DNA of 64,000 bases. Origin: Arachis hypogaea. Taxonomy: Eukaryota > Streptophyta > Magnoliopsida > Fabales > Fabaceae. Positions 1 to 10,828 of this stretch are shown here, piece after piece. The notes under the pieces were generated by a model. It made no database searches. It was not told the DNA's origin and saw nothing but the letters and a program-made list of their open reading frames with translations. How positions within the stretch are numbered: the first letter of the stretch is position 1; every line of letters begins with the position of its first letter. The stretch covers positions 105,106,276 to 105,170,275 of the forward strand of contig NC_092048.1 in assembly GCF_003086295.3 (NCBI RefSeq). The letters are read 5' to 3'. The position numbers and the translations under genes are program-made.

Positions 1-1233
1 TTTTTCTAGTTATTTTTATATTATTTTTAGTTAGATTTTATTAAGTTTTATTATATTTTAATTCAAAAATTACTTTTAGATACTACTTTGAGTTTTCTTG
101 TGTTTTTATGGTTTTAGTTGAAATTCGGAGTAGTTTGGAGAAGTCTGGAGGAAGAACGAAAAATACTAGCAGCTCTCCCTGGGCGCTAAACGCCCACCTG
201 ACGTTCAACACCAGCAGGGGGCATAAAGGCAGAAGCACGCTTCCCTCTCTGGCGTTCAACGCCCAATCCTGGAGTTGAACGCCAGCAAGCAGTCCATTTC
301 ACACTCTACTAGGCTTCTAAGTGGATTTAGCACTTATTAGTTTTTTTTTATTTTATCTTTGTAATCTTTATTTTTAAAATAATATCTTTTAGGTTTAGCA
401 TTTATTATTAGGTTTGTATTTAAAGGAGAAGATCAATTACGTTTAGGATCTTCTTCCTTCCGCAACTTTTCATAACTCTATTTTCTTTGTAAGTCATGAG
501 CAACTAAACCTCCTGGTTAAGGTTAGGAGCTCTATTTATTTCTATGGATTAGAACTATTATTCTTCTATTTTAATTAATGCCTTATTCAATTCTAAGGTT
601 TTGTTTTCATTCTTAATCTTATGAATCTGGGTGGAACGAGAGTATGACCCTTATTCTACATGAGCTCTTGTGATTCTCGAGAGAGCTATCCTGCTTGGGT
701 TATAGCTTGAAAACTGCGAATTACCTGGACTAATTGGGATATGTAACATAAAATTCTGTTAGCTTTAGGTCATTGAGGTTTTTGTGGCGCTAAACTAGTT
801 TTCTGAAATTAACCCTCTGATCTGAATTGAATGACCACAAGAGTGGCTTTTGATAAGGATTAGAGGAGATTAAACCACTAAGAGATTAGTGTTTAATCAC
901 TTATGGTTTGCCATAGAATGAATCACTCATTGTTAAAATAGTTGGTAAGACATTTTAATTCGGAAAAGTAAACATCTCCGAGACCTTAACTGTTTTCTCA
1001 TCATTGTTTTACATTAAAACTGTTTATTTGCTTTCTTTACTTGCTATGTTACTGTTTATGCATTAACAACAGCAACCACCTTTTACTGTTTGCCTAACTA
1101 AGTCCAATAGGATAATTATTGCTTGCTCAGTCCGACAATCCTCGTGGGATCAACCCTCACTCACCTGAGGTATTACTTGGATGACCCGGTGCACTTGCCA
1201 GTTAAGTTGTGCGAGTTTTAATTTCGCGCACCA
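1..1233 (+). repeat. 3' part of a 5' LTR, entering the window already truncated
   Basis: This is a non-coding LTR body that ends in CA just upstream of a primer-binding site. Bases 175-295 hold clustered palindrome-like words (gggcgctaaacgccc, ggcgttcaacgccc, gttgaacgcc) of the type seen again in the solo LTR at 12153-13688. The start of the LTR lies outside the window, so its length and target duplication cannot be read. Confidence 0.8.
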
Positions 1234-1239
1234 AGTTTT

Positions 1240-1257
1240 TGGCGCCGTTGTCAGGGA
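1240..1257 (+). other. Primer-binding site (tRNA-Asp type)
   Basis: TGGCGCCGTTGTCAGGGA matches, at all but two positions, the intact 18-nt site at 5773-5790. That sequence is complementary to the 3' end of plant tRNA-Asp and is typical of Athila/Tat-lineage elements. It lies 6 nt after the LTR end. Confidence 0.8.
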
Positions 1258-1710
1258 TTGTTTGTGATTGACAACTACCGGTTGTCTTGTTGCTTAGATT
1301 AGGTATTTTTACTAGTTTTATTTTTTTTTTAATTATTTTCCTTTCTTATTTATTTATTTTCGATTCCTATTTTGTTTATTTTTCTTGTTATTCGATTTTT
1401 ATCTTATTTATCTTTTTCTTGATTTTTGAATTTTGTTTTACTTATCTTATTTTAATTTAATTTCAAATTTTAAGTTTGGTGTTTTTTTTAGTATTTTCTC
1501 TTTCTTTTTTAATTTCAAAAACTTTTTAACCCCTTTCTTTCAAATTTTCGAAAATTTTAGGTTAAATCTTCCATCTTTATTTTCGATTTTTTTTAGCTAA
1601 TTGCTTACTTTATCTTACTTTATTTCTTTTAGGATATCTCACTGGAAGTTCTCTATACTCTAACATAGAGACTCCCACTTTGTTTCCTTTTCTTTTGTTT
1701 CTTGTTGTTT

Positions 1711-2049
1711 ATGAGCAGGAACAGGGACAAGGAATCCCTTCTTGATTTTGATCCTGAACCTGAGAGGACCCTAAGGCAGCGTTTGCAACAAACTAAGGTT
1801 TACAAGGCCGGAGAGAATCTCACAGAAACTTTTGAAAAGGAATCTGAAGAGACCACTATGGCCGCTAATGCAGGGAATCCAAACACTGAAGAGCAAGCAA
1901 GGAAGGTGCTTGGCTTATACACCGCACCGACTGCTAACTTTTATGGGCTCAGTATTTCTGTACCTGCCATTGGTACCAATAATTTCGAACTTAATCCTCA
2001 ATTGGTCACTCTAGTGCAACAGAATTGTCAGTTTCATCTCTCTGAATGA
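1711..2049 (+). pseudogene. gag N-terminal fragment of the left Ty3/Gypsy element
   Basis: The ATG at 1711 opens a reading frame starting MSRNRDKESLLDFDPEPERT, typical of gag in legume Athila/Tat-like elements. It continues through a conserved segment (NFYGLSISVPAIGTNNFELN, then LVTLVQQNCQFH). Immediately after NCQFH the sequence stops resembling gag, and the frame closes at 2049 within CACTA-derived DNA. Only about 110 residues remain; the gag core domain, zinc knuckle and all of pol are lost. It cannot encode a functional capsid protein. Confidence 0.75.
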
Positions 2050-3240
2050 GCTGTACAGTATATAGTGATATTTTTTATGCGTTTCTTAAATTGCTTCCAT
2101 GACTCTCCAATGGTATCTATCACCCAAGGCTCAGCATCTCTAGGAATGTTATATTTAGACTACGAAGAAACAACGAATTATGTTATTTTACCATACGTGC
2201 TACTTTGTAAACAATTTAAAAAGGAGAATGATCTACTCACCTTTCTATAATCCAACATTGAAGTTTTAGTCTCATTGGACACAGCTTGCCAATTAGTATA
2301 TAATAACATGAACAAAATAGAGTTTCTTGCAAGTGTACCCAAGAACCGATTAAACAATTGAACCTGTGTCTTTGTTGGTCCTATGGGTTTGCTGTTGTAC
2401 CATGTTAACTCTATCTGTGTCGCCATAGCATAAATATGCTTGAGTTGGGTGGTACCACAAAATTTTTTCTTTTTGGTACCTATCTCCAATGTCATTACGA
2501 GAGAATATTAACAAGAATACTAATCTAATGAATAAAAGAGTAGACTAAATAAAAGAGTTAGTTGGTGTCTTTCACTATTTGCTATTGAAACTAGGGATAA
2601 AAGCATTATCGTGTTGACTGTCACTACTATCCCTAACACTTGGATTTTGATCATCATAATCATATTCATATTCTTCATCGTTTTCATCCAATGATATCCT
2701 ATATTTTTTGAAGAATTCATCTAAAGTCATAGCTGGGATAAGATACTTGATCTTGTGTTCTTCTTCTTCATTGGCATCTTCTTCATTTGATTTCTTCATT
2801 GGCATTTTCTTATCGGTTGGCTTCTTGCTTTGACCATCACCGCCATTGGTGTTCATCTTGGCTTTTTCATCTTCCACCTTTAATTTCTTCATTGGCACCT
2901 TCTTCCCACTTTGACCCTCATGTTCATTGGCTTTCATCTTTATTAGATGATTTTCTTCTTTGGATTTCTTCGTTGGCATCTTGATTTGACCAACACCTTC
3001 ATTGATTGACTCGTCTTTGTTGTTTGTTATCTTCTTGCCTGGAATTTTATTTTGACATTCATCGGCGACTCTTGTCACCTTCTTTGTTGACATGTTGCCC
3101 TTTTTCCTTGTCTCATGTTTGTTACTATACCCACATACAACTAGAACATGTTCCCTTTTGATTTGAAATTGTTTTAGCAATGCATAAGCACTCGTGAATT
3201 GAATTTTTTCTGAATTTTTTATTGGACTCCTCATCTTCAA
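2040..3240 (-). pseudogene. CACTA tnpA-like gene (En/Spm 'Ptta' protein), truncated
   Basis: This is the second gene of the CACTA element, in the position of En/Spm TNPA, which binds subterminal repeats. Exon 3240-2575 encodes a lysine-rich region with repeated K-K-x-P-x-K-K blocks, ending in TLDEFFKKYRISLDENDEEY and an acidic tail. Exon about 2495-2241 contains QLKHIYAMATQIELTWYNSK and PIGPTKTQVQLFNRFLGTLA, matching the plant transposase Ptta/En/Spm family, and ends at a GTGAGT donor. Exon 2159 to about 2050 begins after a TAG acceptor and gives KYNIPRDAEPWVIDTIGESW followed by KQFKKRIK. A one-base slip occurs near 2070. Coding similarity ends at 2036-2050 where gag of another element starts, so the C-terminus is missing. 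Confidence 0.7.
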
Positions 3241-3326
3241 GGAACTTCTTTGTGACTCTATTTGTGATAGGGTCCTTAACCTTCTTCTTTTGGGATTTCT
3301 TCATTATTCATCATGTATCCAAAAAA

Positions 3327-3690
3327 GAGAGGTCAAATAAAGCATCAAGTTAATTCAATTGCAAAAAAAAAAAAAAAAAGAGGTCAAAGAGAGTTTCAAC
3401 ATAATTCAGTTACAACAAGAGAGGTAAAAATAAAGAATCAACATACAATACAAAAGGAAAGGAAAATAAAATATCAACATATTTCAATTACAATAAGAGA
3501 GGTTAAATAAAGCATCGAGTTAATTGCAAAAAAAAAGAGGTCAAAGAGAGTATCAACATAATTCAGTTTCAACAAGAGAGGTCAAAATAAAGAATCAGCA
3601 TACATCCATGCAAAAGCAAAAGAAAATAAAATATCAACATATTTCAATAACAACAAGAGAGGTCAAATAAAGCATCAACATAATCCAGCA
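3327..3690. repeat. Tandem repeat, about 160-170 bp unit, between tnpD and tnpA
   Basis: Units start at 3327, 3497 and 3657 with gagaggt(c/t)aaataaagcatc. Each full unit has a poly-A run, gaggtcaaagagag(t), a(t)caacataattcagt and atatcaacatatttcaat. The third copy is partial and runs into the tnpD 3' end. Smaller, roughly 45-bp subunits built on gagaggtcaa are visible within each unit. The block is AT-rich and non-coding. Confidence 0.75.
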
Positions 3691-3698
3691 CCTTATAG

Positions 3699-4295
3699 TC
3701 ACTGAATTTCAGCATCACTATCAAACTCATCAGACTCTGTTTCTTTGTCTTTAGGTTTGATCTTGTTTAGTGTCACATCAACAATAGTAGGTTGCACACC
3801 CTGTCTAACCAAGTCTACCTCACCAATATCACTTAAAGGTATCGGACTATTCACAGATTCATGTGGCTCTCTTATGTTAAGGTCAAACTGTAATTGGACA
3901 CCAATGTTAAACAAGTCTCTTAGAACCGTTTTCATCACATAATACTTTTGGAGAATATATGGATCTTTCACATAAAAGCACTGGTGTGCTTGGCTTGCCA
4001 ACACAAATGGTTCATCTTGGTAACATCTTTTATTGAAATGGATGTATGTCAAACCATAATTGTCTTCCTCATCCATAAACCACTCACACTTAAATAACAC
4101 AACTTTCAATTGGCTATAATAGTCTAACTCAACAATATCCATGATTTTACCATAAAATCTTATATTGGCCTTGATTGGTTTTTTATCCTTAACACTAGCA
4201 AAGCTTGTAGTTTCAGCCACCACAGTGACACCACTATTTTGCGTTTTTCGCATCACTTCTCACCGCTTAGTATGAAATCTGTACCCATTGACAAT
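3699..4295 (-). pseudogene. CACTA tnpD C-terminal part (DUF4216 domain), separated by the Athila insertion
   Basis: The minus-strand frame 4256 to 3699 encodes IRFYGKIMDIVELDY, then KVVLFKCEWF, YGLTYIHFNKRCYQDEPFVL and QAHQCFYVKDP, the hallmark of the DUF4216 domain at the C-terminus of TNP2-type CACTA transposases. The tail is acidic (ESDEFDSDAEIQ) and ends in TGA. Upstream bases 4295-4257 continue the same frame but contain an in-frame TGA at 4262-4260. Across the 14-kb insert the frame joins the coding sequence at 18308-18420: bases on both sides of one target-site copy give a continuous VVNGYRFHT reading. This is therefore one gene split by an insertion. Confidence 0.8.
4291..4295. repeat. 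Left target-site duplication of the Athila element (acaat)
   Basis: The five bases before the TG of the 5' LTR are acaat; the five after the CA of the 3' LTR (18308-18312) are acaac. The reading frame of the host CACTA gene fits the acaac version, so the left copy probably changed after insertion. Confidence 0.75.
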
Positions 4296-5767
4296 TGATA
4301 AACCACTATTTTATGGTTTATATTGGGTTTAATTGTGTGGTTTTATCATGATCCTTACCCACTTATTCATTAAATTAGCATGAAATTATAATCCCTTCCT
4401 GAATTTATAACATGTTTGAAAACTGCTTCCTAGAGACTTTAATTATGTATTTTTAATTCTCCTTTATTCCATTCGATGCCGTGATCTGTGTGTTGAGTGT
4501 TTCAGACTTTATAGGGCATGAATGAGTTGGAGATTGGAAAGGAAGCTAGCAAAAATGGAAGGAACACAAGACTTTGAGGAGATAACCAGCGAAAAGTTAC
4601 GCGGTCGCATGGCTCACGCGACCGCGCGAAGGAGAGCAATTCGCAGTGACGCGGCCGCATGATTCACGCGGCCGCGCGGATTGGAAAGGTTCAGGCGACG
4701 CGGTAGCGTGGACGACGCGAACGCGTGGCAAGGAAAAGCGCGAATGACGCGTACGCATGGATGACGCGATCGCGTGACATGTGCGATCTGCATAATCTGC
4801 AGACTTCGCTGGGGGCGATTTTGGACCTTATTTCGACCCAGTTTTCGGCTCGGAACAGCAGACTAGAGCCAGAGAATATGCAGAAACAAAGCAGAACATT
4901 CATTCTACACAGTTTACAGTTTTAGATCTAGTTTTTCTCTCTAGGTTTTAGAATTTTAATTTTGGAAATTGATCTTAGCATTGGAACATTGAGAAGAGTT
5001 ATTTTTCCTCATCAAGACCTCGTCATTCTAGTTCGTTCTCTTAACTTGATTTTATTCTTCCATGTTCTTTGCTTTGTTCAATTTTGTCATTTGAATACTT
5101 TTATAATTATTTGATACAAGGATTATTTCTTCCATTTTAATTTATTTTTTCATTCCAATAATCATGTCTTCTTTTAATTCCCTTTCATGTGTTATGGATT
5201 TATTATTTACAATGAGTGAGTAGTTCCCTCACTTGATGGGGAGTTGATTGAAAGGAACTCTTGAGTTGGAAGGATTGAAAGAAAAATTGTAATTGGGTTA
5301 ACTATTGGATTGTTATCTAATCACTAACACCAATCCCTTTGAACTAAGTTGGTTGCAACCCGTGAATAGATCTAGCATTCCAACTTGTTTGATTTTCCTT
5401 TACCTAGTAAAGGATAACTAAACGAAATAACCATTAATTATAAATTAATCTTGAAATCATCCCATCAAGAATAGAGATTCTAAGTAATCAACTCCCAGTC
5501 AAGGCTTTTATTCATATTATTTGAATTTTCTCAATTTAATTTCCCACCTACTTAACTCAACTTCTTAGAACATCTGATTAATAAAATAGCACACTTTTCT
5601 GCAACTCGTTGGGAGACGACCTGGGACTTAAACTCCCAATAATTTTTAAATTAAACTCTCTGTGACATATTTCTAAATTGATAGGCAGATTTTCGGTGAG
5701 TTAAGAACTATACTTGCAACGTAACTATTTTAATAATTTTTAATTCACCAACTTCTGCCCCTCATCA
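4296..5767 (+). repeat. 5' LTR of the Athila element (1472 bp)
   Basis: Starts TGATAAACCACTATTTTATG and ends GCCCCTCATCA. Bases 4600-4780 form a CG-rich block of repeated words (gacgcggccgcatg, gacgacgcga, gacgcgtacgcatgg) in an otherwise AT-rich LTR. It matches the 3' LTR nearly base for base, but holds about 49 bp (around 4715-4765) that the 3' LTR lacks. Confidence 0.93.
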
Positions 5768-5772
5768 ATTTT

Positions 5773-5790
5773 TGGCGCCGTTGCCGGGGA
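5773..5790 (+). other. Primer-binding site, tRNA-Asp type
   Basis: TGGCGCCGTTGCCGGGGA begins 6 nt after the 5' LTR and is complementary to the 3' end of plant tRNA-Asp (CCCGGCAACGGCGCCA). This primer choice is characteristic of Athila elements. Confidence 0.88.
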
Positions 5791-5882
5791 GTTGCAATAG
5801 AGTGCTAAAGTTATTAATTAGAATTTATTTATTTGAATTTTATTTTATTTTGCTACTATGAGCTGCATGTTTCTTCCGTCAA

Positions 5883-7886
5883 ATGACGTGTTCACTTCCT
5901 GATCCGCGCTTGCTAAAATTCGATCCTGAAATTGAAAGGACTATTTCACGAATAAGGCGAGAACAGCATCGGTTAGTCCGCTCTGAGGGCGGATCTGAGA
6001 GTGAACTTGAAGAAGAAACCAGCCCCCGTTCTACTGATTTGGTTGTTTTACGTGCAGAAGACATGGCAGCTAGGAGAGTTACCATCCAGGAGGAAGGAGC
6101 CCCTGATTTTACAATGCAACCGTTTCAAGCGCATCATCCAGCGGTAGCTATAGATTTTGAAATAAAGACCGCACTGCTAAATTTGATGCCCAAGTTTCAT
6201 GGCCTACCTGCTCAAGAGCCTATCAAGCACTTGAGAGATTTCCAGGCAGCCTGTTCTACTGTCAGGCGTGATGGTACTGATGAAACTTCAATTTTGCTGA
6301 AAGCTTTCCTGTTTTCTCTCGAGGGAAAAGCAAGAGAGTGGTACTACACTCAACCTCTGGCAAATGTATCCAACTGGGATACACTCAGAAAGGAGTTTTT
6401 GGAGAAATTCTTTCCATCTGAAGTTACTGATAAACTGAGGAAGGATATTTCCACAATTGTTCAGGATGACAATGAGACTCTCTTTGAATACTGGGAGCGC
6501 TTCAATAATCTTCTGGAAGCATGCCCCCACCACAGGATTGACAAGATAGTGTTACTTAGCTATATCACACAGGGCATGAGGCCCTAAGATAAGACCACAT
6601 TGGAAAGTGCTAGCAATGGGTCTATGAAGAAGTACAAGACCACTGATGAGGCTTGGCAATTAATCAGTGATTTAGCTGAATTCACTAGGAACCACAGACA
6701 AAAGCAAGGCCGTTCAAAAGCCGTTGCAGAAGTATCCTCTAACAGAGAGACTGCTGCTCTAACTCAGAGTATATGCGAGATGACCAACTTGCTGAAGCAG
6801 ATGCAATTAAATCAACAACAAGCTCAGAAAGCTCCTCCACCACAGCAAAACCAACAACTAGTCCCACAGAGAATTTGCGAAATCTGTGCTGATTACAGCC
6901 ATTACACTGATGAATGCCTGCAGCTCCAACAAGAAGACAACATGGTGGCATCCACTCATAACTTCTATGACTGCCCCAACCAAGGGTACAATCAAAGTGG
7001 AAATAATAACCATGGATGGCAGGACAATTCTAACCAGAATTGGAGGGACAACAATAATAGAGGAGGCAGAGATAATCAGGGAAATCAGAGGTGGAATAAT
7101 AACAACAACAGGCAGCAGAATCAAACTTACAGAGCACCTCACCTGAGGCAAAATCAAGGACCACAAAACAATTAACAGCAGACATCTCAATTTACTCATT
7201 CTTCTTTATCTCCTAATGAAGAGCTACTACAATCTTTTGAGCGAAGACAACAGACCATGGAAAATAACATGAATAGTATTAACGCCAGTCTGAATGGTCT
7301 TACCTCTACTTTACAAGCTCTTATGTCACAGCTTGGATCAACGCAAAATTTCAGTAACCAACCTTCAAGCTCCACTGGAATCCCCTCTCAACCATTACCC
7401 AATCCAAAGGGAGGCATTAATGCCATCACCCTAAGGTCTGGAACCACACTGCAGGAGAGGAGTCAGGAGGAGCCAAGCCCACCAGAACACACCTCAGCTG
7501 AAGAGGTAGTAAAAATAGAAGATGTTGAAGAGGAAGAGGACATACAGGACATAGCTGAAGAAGAAATAGCTCAACCACAGGAGGAAGCACCAAAAGGCGC
7601 AGACACCACAGAAGACACCACTCCTATTCCATTTTCACAACTTGCAAGGAAGCCCAGGAAGCAGCTGGAACCCGACCCCAAAATGGTAAAAATATTCAAA
7701 AAGGTTGAGATAACTGTTCCTCTTTTTGATCTTATTCAGCAGGTACCTAAATATACAAAGTTTCTAAAAGACTTATGTATCCATAAAGACAAAATTAATG
7801 AATTAGAAACTATTCCTTTAGGTAGTTCTATATCTGCTTTAATGGGAGGATTACCTGAAAATGTAGTGATCCAGGTCCTTGTATAG
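5883..7886 (+). pseudogene. gag of the Athila element, interrupted
   Basis: Gag would form the virus-like particle and bind element RNA. The first ATG used here is at 5883, about 90 nt after the primer site. The frame encodes a retrotransposon gag core (PIKHLRDFQAACSTV ... LEGKAREWYYTQPL ... NWDTLRKEFLEKFFP) at residues of roughly 110-230. A CX2CX4HX4C zinc knuckle (CEICADYSHYTDEC) lies near 6880-6920, followed by an Asn/Gln/Arg-rich stretch (6990-7170). In-frame TAA codons stand at 6585-6587 and 7173-7175 with homology continuing in the same frame beyond each. Near 7870 the frame shifts by one position and the protease reading continues in another frame. A full-length Gag-Pol cannot be made without readthrough. 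Confidence 0.85.
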
Positions 7887-8580
7887 TTAGCTGTACTATT
7901 GGTGGTGTAGTAATTTATGATTGCATGTGTGATTTAGGAGCATGTGTTAGTATAATGCCTTTGTGTATATATGATATTGTGAGGCTCCCTCCCTTAAAGA
8001 GGTTAGCAGCTCATTTTGTGTTAGCAGATAAAAGCATTATTACAGTGGTTGGAGTTGCTGAAAATGTTTTGGTGAACATTAAAGGACTTACATTTCCCAC
8101 TGATTTTTATATCTTGGAGATGCCCCATAATGATTCAGATAAGCCATCATCAATCCTACTTGGAAGACCATTCCTGAAGACATCAAAATTCAAATTGGAT
8201 GCCTTTTCAGGAACATACTCCTTTGAAATAGATGGCCGCATAGTAATCTTCAATCTGAATGGAGTCATTGACAAACCCCCAGAAGATCATTCCATCTTCC
8301 AATGTGATGTCATAGATGAAAGTGTAGCTGAAGTTCACAAGGAAGAGTTTGAAGAGAGGCACACTGGACAAGGTCCAAGTGTGGGGATCCTCTTAACTGA
8401 CAATGAGGACACTTCGTCATTTTCACAAGCTCCAGATAATCTAGAGCCTGCCCATGATCAAAAGTTAGAATTGAAACCCCTCCCTCCACATCTCAAATAT
8501 GCCTATCTCGAAGATGAGCAGAGGTTTCCAGTTATCATTGCAAGGGAACTTACTTCTCAACAAGAAGAGTAGTTACTTGA
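7887..8580 (+). pseudogene. Aspartic protease region of Athila pol
   Basis: After the frameshift near 7870, the reading CTIGGVVIYDCMCDLGACVS leads into a retropepsin-like domain. The catalytic motif is D-L-G-A rather than the common D-S/T-G-A, as is usual in Athila-type elements. The flap and later strands (LADKSIITVVGVAENVLVNI, then ILLGRPFLKT) follow. The enzyme would cleave Gag-Pol inside particles. A TAG at 8570-8572 ends this frame just before the RT segment, which continues in the same frame at 8573. Confidence 0.8.
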
Positions 8581-10828
8581 TGTGCTGAGAAAGCATAAGA
8601 AGGCAATTGGGTGGAGCTTGGCAGACATAGTAGGCATCAACCCTCAAGTATGTGAGCACAGAATATTTTTAGAAGAGGGAGCAAGACCTGTCCGTCAACC
8701 CCAAAGAAGATTGAATCCCACCATCTTGGAAGTTGTCAAAAAGGAAGTGACCAGATTATTGGAAGCAGGTATCATATATCCCATTTCAGACAGTGAATGG
8801 GTAAGCCCAGTACAAGTGGTGCCCAAGAAGTGTGGAGTCACTACAGTGAAGAATGAGCATGGAGAGCTCGTAGCAACTAGAGTTCAGAATGCTTGGAGAG
8901 TCTGCATTGATTACAGGCGTCTCAACCAAGCTACTCGTAAGGATCACTACCCACTTCCATTCATTGATCAAATGCTGGATCGCCTGTCAGGTAAATCACA
9001 TTATTGCTTTTTAGATGGTTACACAGGTTATTTCCAGATTCATATAGCTCCTGAGGATCAGGAAAAGACTACTTTTACATGTCCTTTTGGGACTTATGCT
9101 TACAAGAGAATGCCCTTTGGCTTGTGCAATGCACCAGCTAGTTTCCAAAGGTGCATGATGAGTCTTTTCTCTGATCTTATTGAGGACTGTATGGAAGTTT
9201 TTATGGACGATTTTAGCGTTTATGGTGATTCTTTTAGCCTTTGCTTAGATGGATTATCTAGAGTATTAGATAGATGTGTTAATACAAACCTTGTATTAAA
9301 TTTCGAAAAATGTCACTTTATGGTAAAACAAGGAATTGTATTAGGACATGTGGTATCTAATAATGGCATTTCTGTAGACCCAGCAAAGGTGAATGTTATT
9401 TCTAGTTTACCTTACCCCTCTTCTGTGAGGGAAGTCCGTTCGTTCCTTGGCCACGCAGGTTTTTACAGGAGATTTATTAAGGACTTTAGTAAGGTTGCAC
9501 TTTCCTTATCCAGATTACTGCAGAAGAATATTGAGTTCGAGTTCAGTGAGGATTGCAAACAAGCATTTGATAAGCTGAAGACTGCTCTGACTCAAGCTCC
9601 AATTGTGAGAGGACCGGACTGGAGCCAGCCATTTGAAATCATGTGCGATGCTTCCAACCATGCAGTAGGAGCAGCGCTGGCTCAGCGTGAAGGTAAGGAT
9701 CCTTTCATTATTGCTTATGCGTCTAAGACTTTAAACACTACCCAGTCCAATTATACTACTACTGAGAAAGAGCTTCTTGCTATTATTTTTGCTCTGGATA
9801 AATTCCGAGCTTATTTACTTGGTACTAGAGTAGTAGTGTATTCAGACCATGCAGCTTTAAAGTATCTATTAGCTAAAAAGGAGTCCAAACCAAGACTTAT
9901 ACGTTGGATACTGCAGTTACAAGAATTTGATTTAGAAATAAAGGATAGGAGTGGTAATCAAAATTTAGTGGCAGATCACCTGAGTCGCCTTGAGCATATT
10001 AAGGATGATTCTACTCCTATAGATGATAATTTTCCTTTTGATAACCTGCAAGCAGTATCTGAGGTAATCCCTTGGTATGCACCTGTTGCTAATTATTTAG
10101 TTAGCCGCACATTTCCTCCAAATTTTTCTAAGCATCAAAGAGATAAGCTGAAAAGCGAGTCTAAATATTATATATGGGATGACCCATATTTATGGAGATG
10201 TGGCACTGACCAAGTAATTAGACGTTGTGTGCCTCAATCAGAAATCCAGTCCATTTTAGAGGCCTGTCACTCATCTGAAAGTGGAGGACATTTTGGTTCT
10301 CAAAGGACAGCTAGAAAGATCTTAGACTGTGGATTCTGGTGGCCTACTCTTTTTAGAGACACTGCTGAGTTTTGTAAATCTTGTCTCCCATGCCAAAAAT
10401 TTGGTAATATATCCAGGAGGGATGAGATGCCACAACAAATTATGCTTTTCTGTGAAATTTTTTATGTTTGCGGCATTGACTTCATGGGTCTATTTCCAAA
10501 CTTTAATGGGTATTTTTATATATTGTTAGCTGTGGATTATGTTTCCAAATGGGTGGAAGCAATTCCAACCCGCACTGATGATGCTAACACTGTTGTTTCC
10601 TTTGTGAGAAACCATATTATATGTCGCTTCGGATCACCACGAGCAATCGTGAGTGATCAAGGCACCCATTTTTGTAACAGGAGACTGACCGGATTAATGA
10701 AGAAGCATGGGATAATTCATAAAGTTGCAACAGCTTACCATCCCCAAACTAATGGGCAAGCCGAGGTGTCAAACAGAGAAATTAAGCGTATCTTGCAAAA
10801 GATAGTAAAACCTCATAGAAAAGACTAG
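8573..10828 (+). pseudogene. Athila pol: reverse transcriptase, RNase H and integrase core
   Basis: RT motifs include [20 protein letters not shown], then [35 protein letters not shown] and the catalytic FMDDFSVYG. RNase H shows [24 protein letters not shown] and ADHLSRL, giving the usual acidic residues. Integrase has its HHCC zinc finger ([11 protein letters not shown] ... CKSCLPCQ) and the first two acidic residues in GIDFMG and VSDQGTHF. The E lies in [20 protein letters not shown] at 10826-10828 interrupts the frame just beyond the core, and the C-terminal region continues in the same frame. All catalytic residues I can see are present, so loss of function comes from the stops, not the active sites. 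Confidence 0.9.

Larger units (their letters stand above)
1..2035 (+). mobile_element. Truncated Ty3/Gypsy LTR retrotransposon: LTR, primer site, leader, start of gag
   Basis: The window opens inside an LTR that ends in gcgcacca at 1233. A tRNA-Asp-type primer-binding site follows at 1240-1257, then an AT-rich leader (1258-1710) and the beginning of gag at 1711. The order LTR, primer site, gag gives plus orientation. Homology to gag stops near 2035, where minus-strand CACTA coding sequence begins, so protease, RT, integrase and the 3' LTR are absent. The LTR shares its terminal layout (ggatgacccggtgcacttgc ... gcgcacca) with the solo LTR at 12153-13688, which suggests related families. Confidence 0.85.
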
